DNA from: Halomonas sp. HAL1
GTDB lineage: Bacteria > Pseudomonadota > Gammaproteobacteria > Pseudomonadales > Halomonadaceae
NCBI RefSeq assembly: GCF_030544485.1
Contig: NZ_CP130610.1
Location: 3,472,001-3,536,000, forward strand
DNA length: 64,000 nt
Direction: 5' to 3'
Within the stretch, counting starts at the first letter, position 1. Each line of letters opens with the position of its first letter. The notes beneath the pieces are model-generated. The model made no database searches, was not told the DNA's origin, and saw only the letters and a list, made by a program, of their open reading frames with translations. The translations under genes and the position numbers were made by a program. Shown piece by piece: positions 46,264-54,737 of this stretch.

Positions 46264-46403
46264 TTAAGCGCTGCCAAACAGGTCACGGGTATACACATCA
46301 GGGAAAACGCACGTTCAGAAAACACGTTTCAATTTCAGCATCTTCAATGGTCGACTGCCTAGTGCTCAGCATCGCCACCCGTTCCGGCAACCGCAATTTT
46401 CAT
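46264..46403 (-). pseudogene. ugd: Remnant of UDP-glucose 6-dehydrogenase
   Basis: Three pieces of Ugd survive in order on the minus strand within 140 bases. ATG 46403, with an AAGGA ribosome-binding site 7 bases upstream, opens MKIAVAGTG, the Ugd N-terminus. In another frame comes RVAMLSTRQSTIEDAEIET, matching Ugd residues about 34-52. In a third frame comes PDVYTRDLFGSA followed by TAA 46264-46266, the Ugd C-terminus. Two deletions have removed the rest, including the catalytic Cys. Recognition is from remembered Ugd sequence (E. coli ends VYTRDLFGSD). No product can be made. Confidence 0.8.
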
Positions 46404-46437
46404 TCAAGAGTCCTTGATTAACTTACAACACCAACGA

Positions 46438-47622
46438 TTATTGAGTGGCCTTAGCCATTACTTGTTTAAGTATCAGGCAGGTTTTATTAATTTCCGCCTC
46501 GGTCAACGTTGGGTGGCAGAGAAACATAAGGCTGGTTTCACCTAATTCACGTGCTACTGGTAACGGCTCATCGGGGCGGTAGCCCGTGCCATCAAAGGCT
46601 TTCTCCAAGTAAACCTCAGAGCAAGAACCAGAAAAACAAGGCACGCCCTGCTTGATGATCTCAGCCATAATGCGGTCGCGGCTCCAGGCTTCGTTAAGCT
46701 TTTCAGGCTCTACAAATACATAGCATTTATACGCCGCATGCTCGATATGCTCTGGCACTTTTGGTACTCGCAAACCAGCGCAATCATTGGCGGTTTGCCA
46801 GATATGCTGGGCGTTGGCTTGGCGGGCGGCCTTCCACTCGGGCATGCGCGCAAGCTGGATGCGCCCGATGGCGGCCTGCATTTCCGTCAATCGCCAGTTG
46901 GTGCCGAAGCTTTCGTGCAGCCAACGGAAGCCTGGTGGATGCTCACGCTCATAGACCGCCTCCCAGCTTTTACCATGGTCTTTATAAGCCCACATCTTGC
47001 GCCAAAGAGTTTCATCTTTGGTGGTCACCATGCCACCTTCGCCACCAGTGGTCATGATTTTATCTTGGCAAAATGACCAGCAGCCTACGTGGCCAATGCT
47101 ACCCACACTGCGGCCTTTATATGTGGCACCATGAGCCTGAGCGCAGTCCTCAATAACATATAAGCCATGCTGTTCAGCCAAGGTCATGATTGAGTCCATC
47201 TCACAGGGCCAGCCCGCTAAATGGACCACAATAATTGCCCGTGTATTCGGAGTGATCTTTTCGGCTATGGTAGCAGCGGTAATATTTTGAGAATCGCGGC
47301 CTACATCGGCAAATACCGGTATGGCACCGGCAGTTGCTATACTTGAAACGGAGGCTAAAAACGTGCGTGAGGTGACAATTACTTCATCATGACAATGCCC
47401 TTCCCCAGTGCTTAATCCCTTAAGTGCAAGGTCAATAGCAGTGGTACCATTGGAAACAGCTATTGCATATTCAGTTCCGGAATAAGCGGCAAATTCACGC
47501 TCAAACTGTCGGCCTTCTTGGCCAGTCCAGTAGTTAACTTGGTTGGAAAGCAGTACGCGCTGAATAGCCTGGGCTTCTTCCTCGGTAAAAGAAGGCCAGG
47601 GTGAGAAGGGGCCATTAAGCAT
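46438..47622 (-). CDS. DegT/DnrJ/EryC1/StrS aminotransferase for a UDP-4-keto sugar
   Basis: 394 residues, PLP-dependent, cytoplasmic. Seen: AIAVSNGTTAIDLALKGL, the PLP ring-stacking/Asp block VIEDCAQAHGATYKGR and the Schiff-base Lys in WSFCQDKIMTTGGEGGM (188). It should transaminate the 4-keto group of the sugar made by the WbpM/PglF-like enzyme, giving a UDP-2-acetamido-4-amino-2,4,6-trideoxyhexose. The neighbour is a PglD-type N-acetyltransferase (36 bases upstream), which supports this. Whether the amine is equatorial (bacillosamine series) or axial (FucNAc4N series) cannot be told from the sequence. Confidence 0.8.
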   Translation of the reverse strand: MLNGPFSPWPSFTEEEAQAIQRVLLSNQVNYWTGQEGRQFEREFAAYSGTEYAIAVSNGTTAIDLALKGLSTGEGHCHDEVIVTSRTFLASVSSIATAGAIPVFADVGRDSQNITAATIAEKITPNTRAIIVVHLAGWPCEMDSIMTLAEQHGLYVIEDCAQAHGATYKGRSVGSIGHVGCWSFCQDKIMTTGGEGGMVTTKDETLWRKMWAYKDHGKSWEAVYEREHPPGFRWLHESFGTNWRLTEMQAAIGRIQLARMPEWKAARQANAQHIWQTANDCAGLRVPKVPEHIEHAAYKCYVFVEPEKLNEAWSRDRIMAEIIKQGVPCFSGSCSEVYLEKAFDGTGYRPDEPLPVARELGETSLMFLCHPTLTEAEINKTCLILKQVMAKATQ

Positions 47623-47658
47623 TACACCACCAATATTAAAAGGAATTGTAAAAAGAAA

Positions 47659-48291
47659 TTATTGCGAAACTGATCGAGCAGGCACACCAATGACAGTTTG
47701 GCCACATTCAACATCTTGGACTACTGCAGCACCTGCTCCAACGACAACATTCTCTTGCAACTGAATGCCTTGACGAATTGCAGCGCCAACACCGACCCAG
47801 CAGTTTCGGCCAATAGTTACATTACCAGCAACATTCGCACCGGGTGCAATATGCACACATGAGGATATATGACAGTCATGTCCAACTGTAGCGCCGGTAT
47901 TCACAATGCATCCCAACCCTAGGGTTGCAAATGCATTAATGACGGCGCCGCCAACTACTACAACCCCTTCTTCAATATTCGCAAACGGGCTAACAATAGC
48001 TTGTGGATGAATAAGTGTAGCTAAACGGCCTTGCAAGGTCTTAATCTTAACGGTCATTGTTTCTCGTATAGCGTTATTCCCAATTGCTACAATAACGCCA
48101 TCATAAGAATCTAGCACCTTAATTAAGTCTATAAAAGCACCCTTTAAAATCCAATGTGCCAGTGTTTTTTTTTCAGGCCAAGCATCATCATAGAAATCAA
48201 TTTCCTGCCACCCTGAAAGCAAAGCTATATCAGCTACCACCTTGCCATGCCCACTAGCACCAAATATGGCTAGGCGTTTTCGATCACTCAT
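47659..48291 (-). CDS. pglD: PglD-like UDP-4-amino-sugar N-acetyltransferase
   Basis: 210 residues. Seen: the PglD N-terminal nucleotide-sugar-binding domain (LAIFGASGHGKVVADIA) followed by left-handed beta-helix hexapeptide repeats; catalytic His in NTGATVGHDCHI (138), the acetyl-CoA binding GVGAAIRQGIQL and the closing VIGVPARSV. It acetylates the 4-amino group of the UDP-trideoxy sugar, giving a UDP-2,4-diacetamido sugar such as UDP-diNAc-bacillosamine. It overlaps the phosphoglycosyltransferase gene by 8 bases, so the two are translated together. Confidence 0.85.
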   Translation of the reverse strand: MSDRKRLAIFGASGHGKVVADIALLSGWQEIDFYDDAWPEKKTLAHWILKGAFIDLIKVLDSYDGVIVAIGNNAIRETMTVKIKTLQGRLATLIHPQAIVSPFANIEEGVVVVGGAVINAFATLGLGCIVNTGATVGHDCHISSCVHIAPGANVAGNVTIGRNCWVGVGAAIRQGIQLQENVVVGAGAAVVQDVECGQTVIGVPARSVSQ

Positions 48292-48883
48292 TTTTACTAC
48301 CCTTAAAACGGGGCATGGCTACATCACTTGCATGTGAAATACCCTCACGAATAAATACTTTCTTAACAGTTAATAAAATTATTCTCATATCAAGCCAAAA
48401 AGTATGATTATCAACATACCAAACATCGTAATCAAATTTCCGTTCCCAAGAGATGGCATTCCTACCATTTACTTGTGCCCAACCTGTGACTCCAGGACGA
48501 ACTGCATGGCGTCGTGCTTGATGTGTGTTGTAAAGGGGTAAATATTCTACCAATAAAGGTCGAGGCCCAACCAAACTCATATCTCCCTTCAACACATTCC
48601 AAAGCTCCGGCAGCTCATCCAGGCTAGTAGAGCGCAGAAATCGACCAAACGGAGTGATTCGTTCAGAGTTAGGCAGCGGTTTGCCTTCAGCGTTATAGGC
48701 ATCGCGCATGCTGCGGAACTTGACCATATCGAAGGGCTTTCCATGTAGCCCCGGCCGCACCTGGCGGAAGAGAACCGGCGAGCCGAGCTTCAAGCGAACA
48801 ATCAACGCAATGATTAACAACAGCGGTGCAAGAAGAATCAAACTGACAAGAGATACTGCAATATCAAAGAGGCGCTTAATCAT
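48284..48883 (-). CDS. pglC: Initiating phosphoglycosyltransferase (PglC-like)
   Basis: 199 residues. This monotopic small PGT transfers a sugar-1-phosphate from a UDP-sugar to undecaprenyl phosphate, starting the repeat unit. Seen: one N-terminal re-entrant helix ([23 protein letters not shown]), KFRSMRD, the catalytic Asp-Glu dyad in [24 protein letters not shown] (89-90) and [17 protein letters not shown] 48883 is preferred; the frame is open to TTG 48895. Together with pglD, the aminotransferase and the capD-like dehydratase it makes a full Pgl-type priming module. Confidence 0.88.
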   Translation of the reverse strand: MIKRLFDIAVSLVSLILLAPLLLIIALIVRLKLGSPVLFRQVRPGLHGKPFDMVKFRSMRDAYNAEGKPLPNSERITPFGRFLRSTSLDELPELWNVLKGDMSLVGPRPLLVEYLPLYNTHQARRHAVRPGVTGWAQVNGRNAISWERKFDYDVWYVDNHTFWLDMRIILLTVKKVFIREGISHASDVAMPRFKGSKNE

Positions 48884-48934
48884 AAAAACTCGCAACGTTA
48901 AAAATAAGGAACCAGCAGCCCTGTTATAGCTTTA

Positions 48935-50224
48935 CTACACGAGTTCGTCTTTCCCTTTAGTCACTTTTTTTCCAGATTTTCTAGCTTTGGCGACAAGTGG
49001 GTTAGTGGCGTAAGCAGAGGACTCAGTTGCGGCAGAACGGCTAATTTTCAGCCCCATGATGCTGCAAAGGCGCTCAGTGAAATAGCTGAACTGCAAACGC
49101 TCCATCAAGGGTTGCTGCGCAGTATCACGGCCGAAATTCTGGCCTTGCTCTGGTATATCGTTCAACTCCATTTGCTTAAAAGCAGTAATCACGCTTTCCT
49201 TGTTCGGCTCAGCAACAAGCCCAACCTCATGCTCTTCCACCCAGCGAGCCACACTGGTGCCTCGGCCGCAGATGGCAAGTATCCGGCAGCCGGACAGCAC
49301 ATAGGCAGATGACTTGCTGGGAAAGGCGTAGCGGGTCACTTCGTCATCAATCGGCAGCAGCGCCCAGCGATGGCGATTGACCAGCGCCACGGCTTCAGGG
49401 GCAGGTACCACACCGTGATAGGTGACGGCCTCGAACTCTTCAGCTAACCCCGCGATCTGCGAGGTATAAACGCCGGCGCCGGCGAAGGTGAAGCGCAGGC
49501 TGCCACCTTGCTTCAGGTAATCACGGATGACATCCAGCAACAGCGGAATGCGCTGCAGTCGGCCCGCATTACCACAGAACACCACGTCTCCATCGCGACT
49601 GGCGGCTGTGCCCTGCTCTACAGGAAAGGCGGGGTTGTCGAGCAGGTCGATTCCAGCCTGGGTATTCGAACGCTCGCGGATGCAATGGCGCATATCCTCA
49701 GAGAGAGTAATAAGGCGCTCGGCATAGCGCATGGTCAGGCAATCCATCCAGGTCAGCACCTTGGATAGCAAGGGATTTAGCCGAACCACGATATGGGCGG
49801 CCTCTGGATGGATGTCCTGCAGGTGGTAATAGTAGCGCGCGCCGAACAGCTTGCAGTAGAGCATGACGATAAAAGGCACCACCACTGGCGGGTTGGTGGA
49901 GACATACACCTTGGCCGGGCGGCACCGGATAAGGCTGATAAAAGTCCACGCCATAAAGATCAGCGCATCCAGGCTGCGTTTGGCCAGCCCGGTGGCGGAA
50001 TTAGAGCGGGAGCGGCAGTCCATCACCTTCACCCCATCACCCCGATCTGCCTGCTCCAGCCTCTGGCGCAGGCGGCCATCTTCAGATTGGGTAATCGCGA
50101 CCACTCGCTGCCCCATGGCACAGGTTTCGGCCAGTCGCAACAGCGCTTCACCAATCACTTGGCTCTGAGGCCAGAAGCCGCGATTAACGATGGCCAGGTC
50201 CGCCTTTTTCTTGAGCATCACCAT
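48935..50224 (-). CDS. WbuB-like glycosyltransferase (GT4), probable L-FucNAc transferase
   Basis: 429 residues, GT-B fold. Seen: VNRGFWPQSQVIGEALLRL at the N-terminus, VYVSTNPPVVVPFIVML, YYYHLQDIHPEAAHIV, the C-terminal Rossmann block DVVFCGNAGRLQRIP and LPIDDEVTRYAFPSKSSAYV. WbuB-type enzymes lie next to fnlABC loci and transfer L-FucNAc from UDP-L-FucNAc; here the gene overlaps the fnlC stop (ATGGTGATG with TGA), which supports the same donor. The C-terminal 35 residues are basic (KARKSGKKVTKGKDELV). ATG 50224 or ATG 50218 may start. Confidence 0.8.
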   Translation of the reverse strand: MVMLKKKADLAIVNRGFWPQSQVIGEALLRLAETCAMGQRVVAITQSEDGRLRQRLEQADRGDGVKVMDCRSRSNSATGLAKRSLDALIFMAWTFISLIRCRPAKVYVSTNPPVVVPFIVMLYCKLFGARYYYHLQDIHPEAAHIVVRLNPLLSKVLTWMDCLTMRYAERLITLSEDMRHCIRERSNTQAGIDLLDNPAFPVEQGTAASRDGDVVFCGNAGRLQRIPLLLDVIRDYLKQGGSLRFTFAGAGVYTSQIAGLAEEFEAVTYHGVVPAPEAVALVNRHRWALLPIDDEVTRYAFPSKSSAYVLSGCRILAICGRGTSVARWVEEHEVGLVAEPNKESVITAFKQMELNDIPEQGQNFGRDTAQQPLMERLQFSYFTERLCSIMGLKISRSAATESSAYATNPLVAKARKSGKKVTKGKDELV

Positions 50225-51363
50225 TCGTACCTGTTGAAGTCATCCATGTTGCGCCAGCAATTGGCCAGCTTGGCGGTGCCGCTGATAAGCCGCACCACGC
50301 GCTCGGAGGTGTTGCGCACCTGGTAGGCCTCAGGCACTTCACGCTCGGTGCCTGAGAAGACGTCGCGCGAGGCAGTGGCGATGCGCACGCCATCCAGCAG
50401 CCCTTCCTTGCCCAGGCCAGTCAGGGCGATGGCGCCGGTATCCAACGCTTCGGGGCGCTCGATGGAGCGGCGCATCGTCACCGCGGGGAAGCCAAGAATC
50501 GAGGCCTCTTCGCTGATGGTGCCGCTATCCGAGATGGCGCAGTGGGCGTGCATCTGCAGGTGATTGTAATCCAGGAAACCGAACGGCTTGAGGAAGCGAA
50601 TGCCCTCACCGCCTTCAGCCAGGCCCAGTGCCTCCAGGCGGTTGCGAGTGCGCGGGTGAGTCGAGACCACCACCGGGTAGCCGTAGTGCTGGTGTAGGGC
50701 CTGCAGCGCCGCGACCACCTCGCGCAGGTTGTCGCGGCTATCCACGTTCTCTTCGCGGTGCACGCTGACGATGAAGTACTTACCCGCGTCCAGCCCAAGA
50801 GTCTCGAGAATACGCGACTGTTGGATCTGTGGCAGCATATGCTCCAGCACCTCGCGCATGGGCGAGCCGGTCAGATAGATAAAGCGGTGCGGGAGGCCTT
50901 CGCTGATCAAGTGGCGCCGCGCATGCTCGGTGTAGACCAAGTTGAAGTCGGCCAGGTGATCGACCAGCTTGCGGTTGATCTCCTCCGGCACGTTGGCATC
51001 GAAGCTGCGGTTTCCGGCTTCCATATGGTAGGTGGGGATTTTCATGCGCTTGGCCATCAGGGTGGCGATAGCGGTGTTGGTATCGCCCAGCACCAGCACG
51101 GCATCGGGCTTCTCCTCCAGCAGCACCTGCTCGGTCTTGATCAGAATCTCGCCCAAGCTACGCCCCAGCGACGAGGTATCCACGTTGAGGAAGTGGTCCG
51201 GCCGGCGCACGCCCAGCTCCTCGAAGAACACGTCGTTAAGCTCGTAATCGTAGTTCTGCCCGGTGTGGACGATTCTATGATCGACCACCTGATCCAGCGC
51301 AGCCATCACCCTTGAGAGGCGAATGATCTCTGGGCGCGTGCCCAGAATGGTCATGACTTTCAT
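50218..51363 (-). CDS. fnlC: UDP-2-acetamido-2,6-dideoxy-L-talose 2-epimerase
   Basis: 381 residues, non-hydrolysing UDP-GlcNAc 2-epimerase fold, WbjD/FnlC branch. It gives UDP-L-FucNAc, the last step of that pathway. Seen: ILGTRPEIIRLSRVMAALD, HTGQNYDYELNDVFF, LVLGDTNTAIATLMAKR, HMEAGNRSFDANVPEEINRK (the GNR/PEEINR signature), VSVHREENVDSRDNL and SDSGTISEEASILGFPAV. ATG 51363 gives the usual N-terminus; GTG 51375 overlaps the fnlB stop. It is in the order fnlA-fnlB-fnlC on the minus strand. Confidence 0.93.
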   Translation of the reverse strand: MKVMTILGTRPEIIRLSRVMAALDQVVDHRIVHTGQNYDYELNDVFFEELGVRRPDHFLNVDTSSLGRSLGEILIKTEQVLLEEKPDAVLVLGDTNTAIATLMAKRMKIPTYHMEAGNRSFDANVPEEINRKLVDHLADFNLVYTEHARRHLISEGLPHRFIYLTGSPMREVLEHMLPQIQQSRILETLGLDAGKYFIVSVHREENVDSRDNLREVVAALQALHQHYGYPVVVSTHPRTRNRLEALGLAEGGEGIRFLKPFGFLDYNHLQMHAHCAISDSGTISEEASILGFPAVTMRRSIERPEALDTGAIALTGLGKEGLLDGVRIATASRDVFSGTEREVPEAYQVRNTSERVVRLISGTAKLANCWRNMDDFNRYEW

Positions 51364-51371
51364 CGACAGAC

Positions 51372-52496
51372 TCACTTTTTGGGAGGGTTCAGCACCGGCT
51401 CGGAAAAGGTATCCGGGTTGTCCCGGTCAAAAATCTCGTTGGCCCAGAGCATGCATACCAACTCGTCTTCCCCCACGTTGGTGATGTCGTGGGTCCAGCC
51501 CGGCACGGTTTCTACAATCTCCGGGGTGGTGCCTTCTGTGAACAGCTCGTAGAACTCACCGGTGAGCATGTGTCGGAAGCGGAAGCAGGCCTTGCCTTTG
51601 ATCACCAGAAACTTCTCGGTTTTCGAGTGATGGTAGTGGCCGCCACGGGTAACGCCGGGGTGGGCGGTGAAGAAGGAGAACTGGCCGGCATCCTGGGTTT
51701 TCAGCATTTCCACAAACACGCCGCGCTCGTCCCCATGTTGAGGTACGATGTAGGTGAAGCTTTCCGGTGGCAGATAGCTCACGTAGGTGGAATACAATGC
51801 GCGGGTCAGACCGGTGCCTACCGGCTCGGTAACCAGGTTATCCCGGGTGGCTTTGAAGCGGTTCAACTGGCTGGCCAGCTCGCCCACGGCAATCTGATAA
51901 ACCGGCGTTACATCTACATAGGGGCCAGCCAGTGGCTCACCACCCAGCAGGGCCATAAAGCTGGCGATTACATCGTCCACATACACTAGGCTGATCACAG
52001 CGTCCGGGTCGTTAATCTGTACCGGCAAATCCCGAGCAACGTTGTGGCAGAAAGTAGCCACCGCCGAGTTGTAATTGGGCCGCGCCCATTTACCGAACAC
52101 ATTAGGCAGGCGATAGATGTACACCGGGCTACCGGTGTTCTGGTTCAATGCCAGCAGGGCTTCTTCTGCTTCGCGTTTGCTGGTGCCGTAATCGTTATCC
52201 CGCTCGGCCTGGATAGACGAGCTGTAGGTTACCGGAATCTTTCGGCCACTGGCCTGCACTGCATGACACAAGGCCTGGGTGAGCCCGGCATTGCCGGTGG
52301 AGAATTCGGCCGGATCCTGCGGGCGGTTAATGCCCGCCAGGTGCACGACCCAGCCCACTCCTTCCAGCAGGCCAGGCAAGTCTTGCTCGGTGTGTTCACG
52401 GGTGAAAGGCACCACGTCGAAACCGCCCTTCTCCTGTAGGTGCATCTGCAGGTTCTGGCCGATAAAACCGTTAGCGCCGGTTACCAGTACTTTCAT
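51372..52496 (-). CDS. fnlB: UDP-L-talose-type reductase with C-terminal cupin (WbjC/FnlB)
   Basis: 374 residues, fusion of an NAD-dependent SDR (VLVTGANGFIGQNLQ at 4-18; YSSSIQAERDNDYGTSKREA with Tyr-X3-Lys) and a C-terminal cupin (PGVTRGGHYHHSKTEKFLVI). WbjC/FnlB acts between FnlA and FnlC, doing C-3 epimerisation and C-4 reduction to UDP-L-PneNAc-type product. ATG 52496 lies 3 bases after the fnlA stop with an AGGA site; its stop touches fnlC. Domain layout and length are as expected. Confidence 0.92.
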   Translation of the reverse strand: MKVLVTGANGFIGQNLQMHLQEKGGFDVVPFTREHTEQDLPGLLEGVGWVVHLAGINRPQDPAEFSTGNAGLTQALCHAVQASGRKIPVTYSSSIQAERDNDYGTSKREAEEALLALNQNTGSPVYIYRLPNVFGKWARPNYNSAVATFCHNVARDLPVQINDPDAVISLVYVDDVIASFMALLGGEPLAGPYVDVTPVYQIAVGELASQLNRFKATRDNLVTEPVGTGLTRALYSTYVSYLPPESFTYIVPQHGDERGVFVEMLKTQDAGQFSFFTAHPGVTRGGHYHHSKTEKFLVIKGKACFRFRHMLTGEFYELFTEGTTPEIVETVPGWTHDITNVGEDELVCMLWANEIFDRDNPDTFSEPVLNPPKK

Positions 52497-52499
52497 CAA

Positions 52500-53537
52500 T
52501 CAGTCCTCCGGGTTGAGGTATTCACCCCGTTCCAGGGCACGAATGAAATCCAGCTTACGCAACAAGGTTTGCATACTGGCCATATCCAAACGTTCGGTGT
52601 TGTGGGAGTTATAATCCTCGGTATGGGAAATCTTCTCTTCCCCCTGCTCCACAAATTTGCCGTAGTTCAAATCCCGCAAATCCGGCGGAATACGATAGTA
52701 CGCCCCCATATCTTGGGCACAGGCCATTTCTTCCCTGCTCAGCAGTGCTTCAAACAGCTTCTCGCCGTGGCGGGTACCGATGACGTTAATGGGGTGATTC
52801 GGTTTATCCATCAAATCGGTAAGTGACCGAGCCAGAGTTTCGATGGTGGCGGCAGGCGCTTTCTGCACGAACAAATCGCCATTGGAGCCATGTTCGAAGG
52901 CATACAGCACCAGGTCCACCGCATCCGCCAGCGTCATCATGAAGCGGGTCATGTTCGGGTCGGTAATGGTGAGCGATTTACGGGCACGAATCTGGTCCAC
53001 AAACAACGGAATAACAGAGCCGCGAGAGGCCATCACGTTCCCGTAGCGGGTACCGCAGATCACGGTTTTCTCCGGGTCGACATTGCGGGACTTGGCCACC
53101 ATTACCTTTTCCATCATCGCTTTGGAAATGCCCATGGCGTTGATCGGGTAAACGGCCTTGTCGGTACTCAAGCACACCACCCGCTTCACTTCATTCTGGA
53201 TCGCCGCTTCCATCATGTTTTCGGTGCCGATCACATTGGTTTTCACCGCCTCCATGGGGTAAAACTCGCAGGAAGGCACCTGCTTGAGTGCGGCCGCGTG
53301 GAAAATGAAATCCACTCCCCGGGTAGCGTTCAGAATGCCCTGGTAATCCCGCACATCGCCAATGTAGAACTTGAGTTTGGGGTTGGCGTAGCGCTTTCGC
53401 ATGTCATCCTGTTTTTTCTCATCCCGGCTGAAGATGCGGATCTCTTCGATATCGGTATCCAGGAAGCGGTTGAGAACGGCGTTGCCGAAGGAGCCAGTGC
53501 CGCCAGTGATTAACAGGGTCTTCTTCTTGAAGGGCAT
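52500..53537 (-). CDS. fnlA: UDP-GlcNAc 4,6-dehydratase / 5-epimerase (WbjB/FnlA)
   Basis: 345 residues, soluble short-chain dehydrogenase. First step of UDP-L-FucNAc synthesis: 4,6-dehydration and C-5 (and C-3) epimerisation of UDP-GlcNAc. Seen: LLITGGTGSFGNAVLNRFL at the N-terminus, AAALKQVPSCEFYP, and the active site STDKAVYPINAMGISKAMMEK with Met135/Lys139 in place of Tyr/Lys, as in CapE/FnlA. It is the head of the fnlABC set and follows a GT4 gene by 12 bases. It differs from the membrane-bound capD-like enzyme at 39704, which lacks 5-epimerase context. Confidence 0.93.
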   Translation of the reverse strand: MPFKKKTLLITGGTGSFGNAVLNRFLDTDIEEIRIFSRDEKKQDDMRKRYANPKLKFYIGDVRDYQGILNATRGVDFIFHAAALKQVPSCEFYPMEAVKTNVIGTENMMEAAIQNEVKRVVCLSTDKAVYPINAMGISKAMMEKVMVAKSRNVDPEKTVICGTRYGNVMASRGSVIPLFVDQIRARKSLTITDPNMTRFMMTLADAVDLVLYAFEHGSNGDLFVQKAPAATIETLARSLTDLMDKPNHPINVIGTRHGEKLFEALLSREEMACAQDMGAYYRIPPDLRDLNYGKFVEQGEEKISHTEDYNSHNTERLDMASMQTLLRKLDFIRALERGEYLNPED

Positions 53538-53549
53538 GGGGAGCAGTCC

Positions 53550-54734
53550 TTATTTCTTTTCGTAGGCGTATTTGAACAGAGCGATATTGGCTTCTATGGC
53601 ATCGCGTTGGGTAAACTTGTTTTTTGCCCAAGCTAAAACCCGCTTACGCGCTTCCAGGTATTCATCAGCAGGCATGGTGGCTAACTCATCCAGCACAGCA
53701 CTAAAGGCATCTGGATTATTCAGCGGCAAATCCCAGCCGATACCCTGTTGATGAAGATTTCGCCAGGGTGTAGTGTTTGCAATCAGCACCGGCAGCCCGG
53801 CACAGAAAGCCTCGGTAATAACATGACTATAGTTCTCACCCTTGGTGGGCATGAAAAAAGCATCGTAGTTCGCCATGGTTTTAACCACTGCATCCGGCTT
53901 TAACTCTCCCTTGTGTTCTACCTGGATGTGAGACGGCAGACCCTCAATAACGCTTTCACACTGATGCCAATAGTCCCTGTCTTCGATGGGCCCGTAAATA
54001 TCGTAGTTAAGGGAGCGCTGAACCTTCTGCAACATCTCAAGTGCCGCTAGCAGGTTCTTCATTGGCGAGATTCGGGAAACAAAAACGGCCTTTAAAGATC
54101 TCGAAGCGCGGGGCTCCAGACACTCCGCAAACTCTTGTGCACCGACATCTCCTGCAACGCGGATATCCACTCCGGTACCCAGCACCCGGCGGATGTCTTC
54201 CGCTTCGTAATCGCTGGATGCTTGAAATATGGTTCTATGGTGCAACCCAAGTAATTTAAATGCGGTAATGAAAACACGTTTTTTCAGAGCTTTCAGCGAG
54301 AGCGCACCTTCCGAGAGCTCGCCCCTTGGACCAAGCACCACTTTCTGCCGAAGTACCTTGGCAACCAAAAGCGGGAATAAAGAAAACCGCGGTGAGAAAA
54401 AGCTGTTCAGGTAGACGATGTCGTAGTCTTTGGCGCGCAACTCCCGAGCGATTTGTGCATAACCGATTTTGCCAGGTTGCACGTAAAAGACAGACGCATT
54501 GCCTACTTGATTCCAGGCGCCGCAGGTTACTGACGCATACGGGGACATATCGCCTAAGTCCCTGTCACTGGTGATGAGTTTGAAGGTTATTTCATCGCCC
54601 GCCTGGTCGAACAAGTTTTTGATGGTTTTTATGGGGCCGCCGCCTTTGTAACCGGGGAGGTAGTAGCCGGAAAATACTAACAAACTTATAACTTCAGACT
54701 TCACGTCTGGACTATTAAAATCTAAAGAATTCAA
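53550..54734 (-). CDS. Glycosyltransferase, GT4-like
   Basis: 394 residues, GT-B fold. Seen: FSGYYLPGYKGGGPIKTIKN near the N-terminus (acceptor-loop type), VLGPRGELSEGALSLKALKK, FVSRISPMKNLLAALEML and PTKGENYSHVITEAFCAGLP, where the Glu-X7-Glu-like donor motif is E-N-Y-S-H-V-I-T-E. This is the class often called glycosyltransferase WbnK/WfgS-like; the sugar it adds is not known. The start appears to be TTG 54734, with AGAGAG upstream; GTG 54704 is an alternative. It lies 4 bases after the wzy stop. Confidence 0.78.
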   Translation of the reverse strand: MNSLDFNSPDVKSEVISLLVFSGYYLPGYKGGGPIKTIKNLFDQAGDEITFKLITSDRDLGDMSPYASVTCGAWNQVGNASVFYVQPGKIGYAQIARELRAKDYDIVYLNSFFSPRFSLFPLLVAKVLRQKVVLGPRGELSEGALSLKALKKRVFITAFKLLGLHHRTIFQASSDYEAEDIRRVLGTGVDIRVAGDVGAQEFAECLEPRASRSLKAVFVSRISPMKNLLAALEMLQKVQRSLNYDIYGPIEDRDYWHQCESVIEGLPSHIQVEHKGELKPDAVVKTMANYDAFFMPTKGENYSHVITEAFCAGLPVLIANTTPWRNLHQQGIGWDLPLNNPDAFSAVLDELATMPADEYLEARKRVLAWAKNKFTQRDAIEANIALFKYAYEKK

Positions 54735-54737
54735 AAC

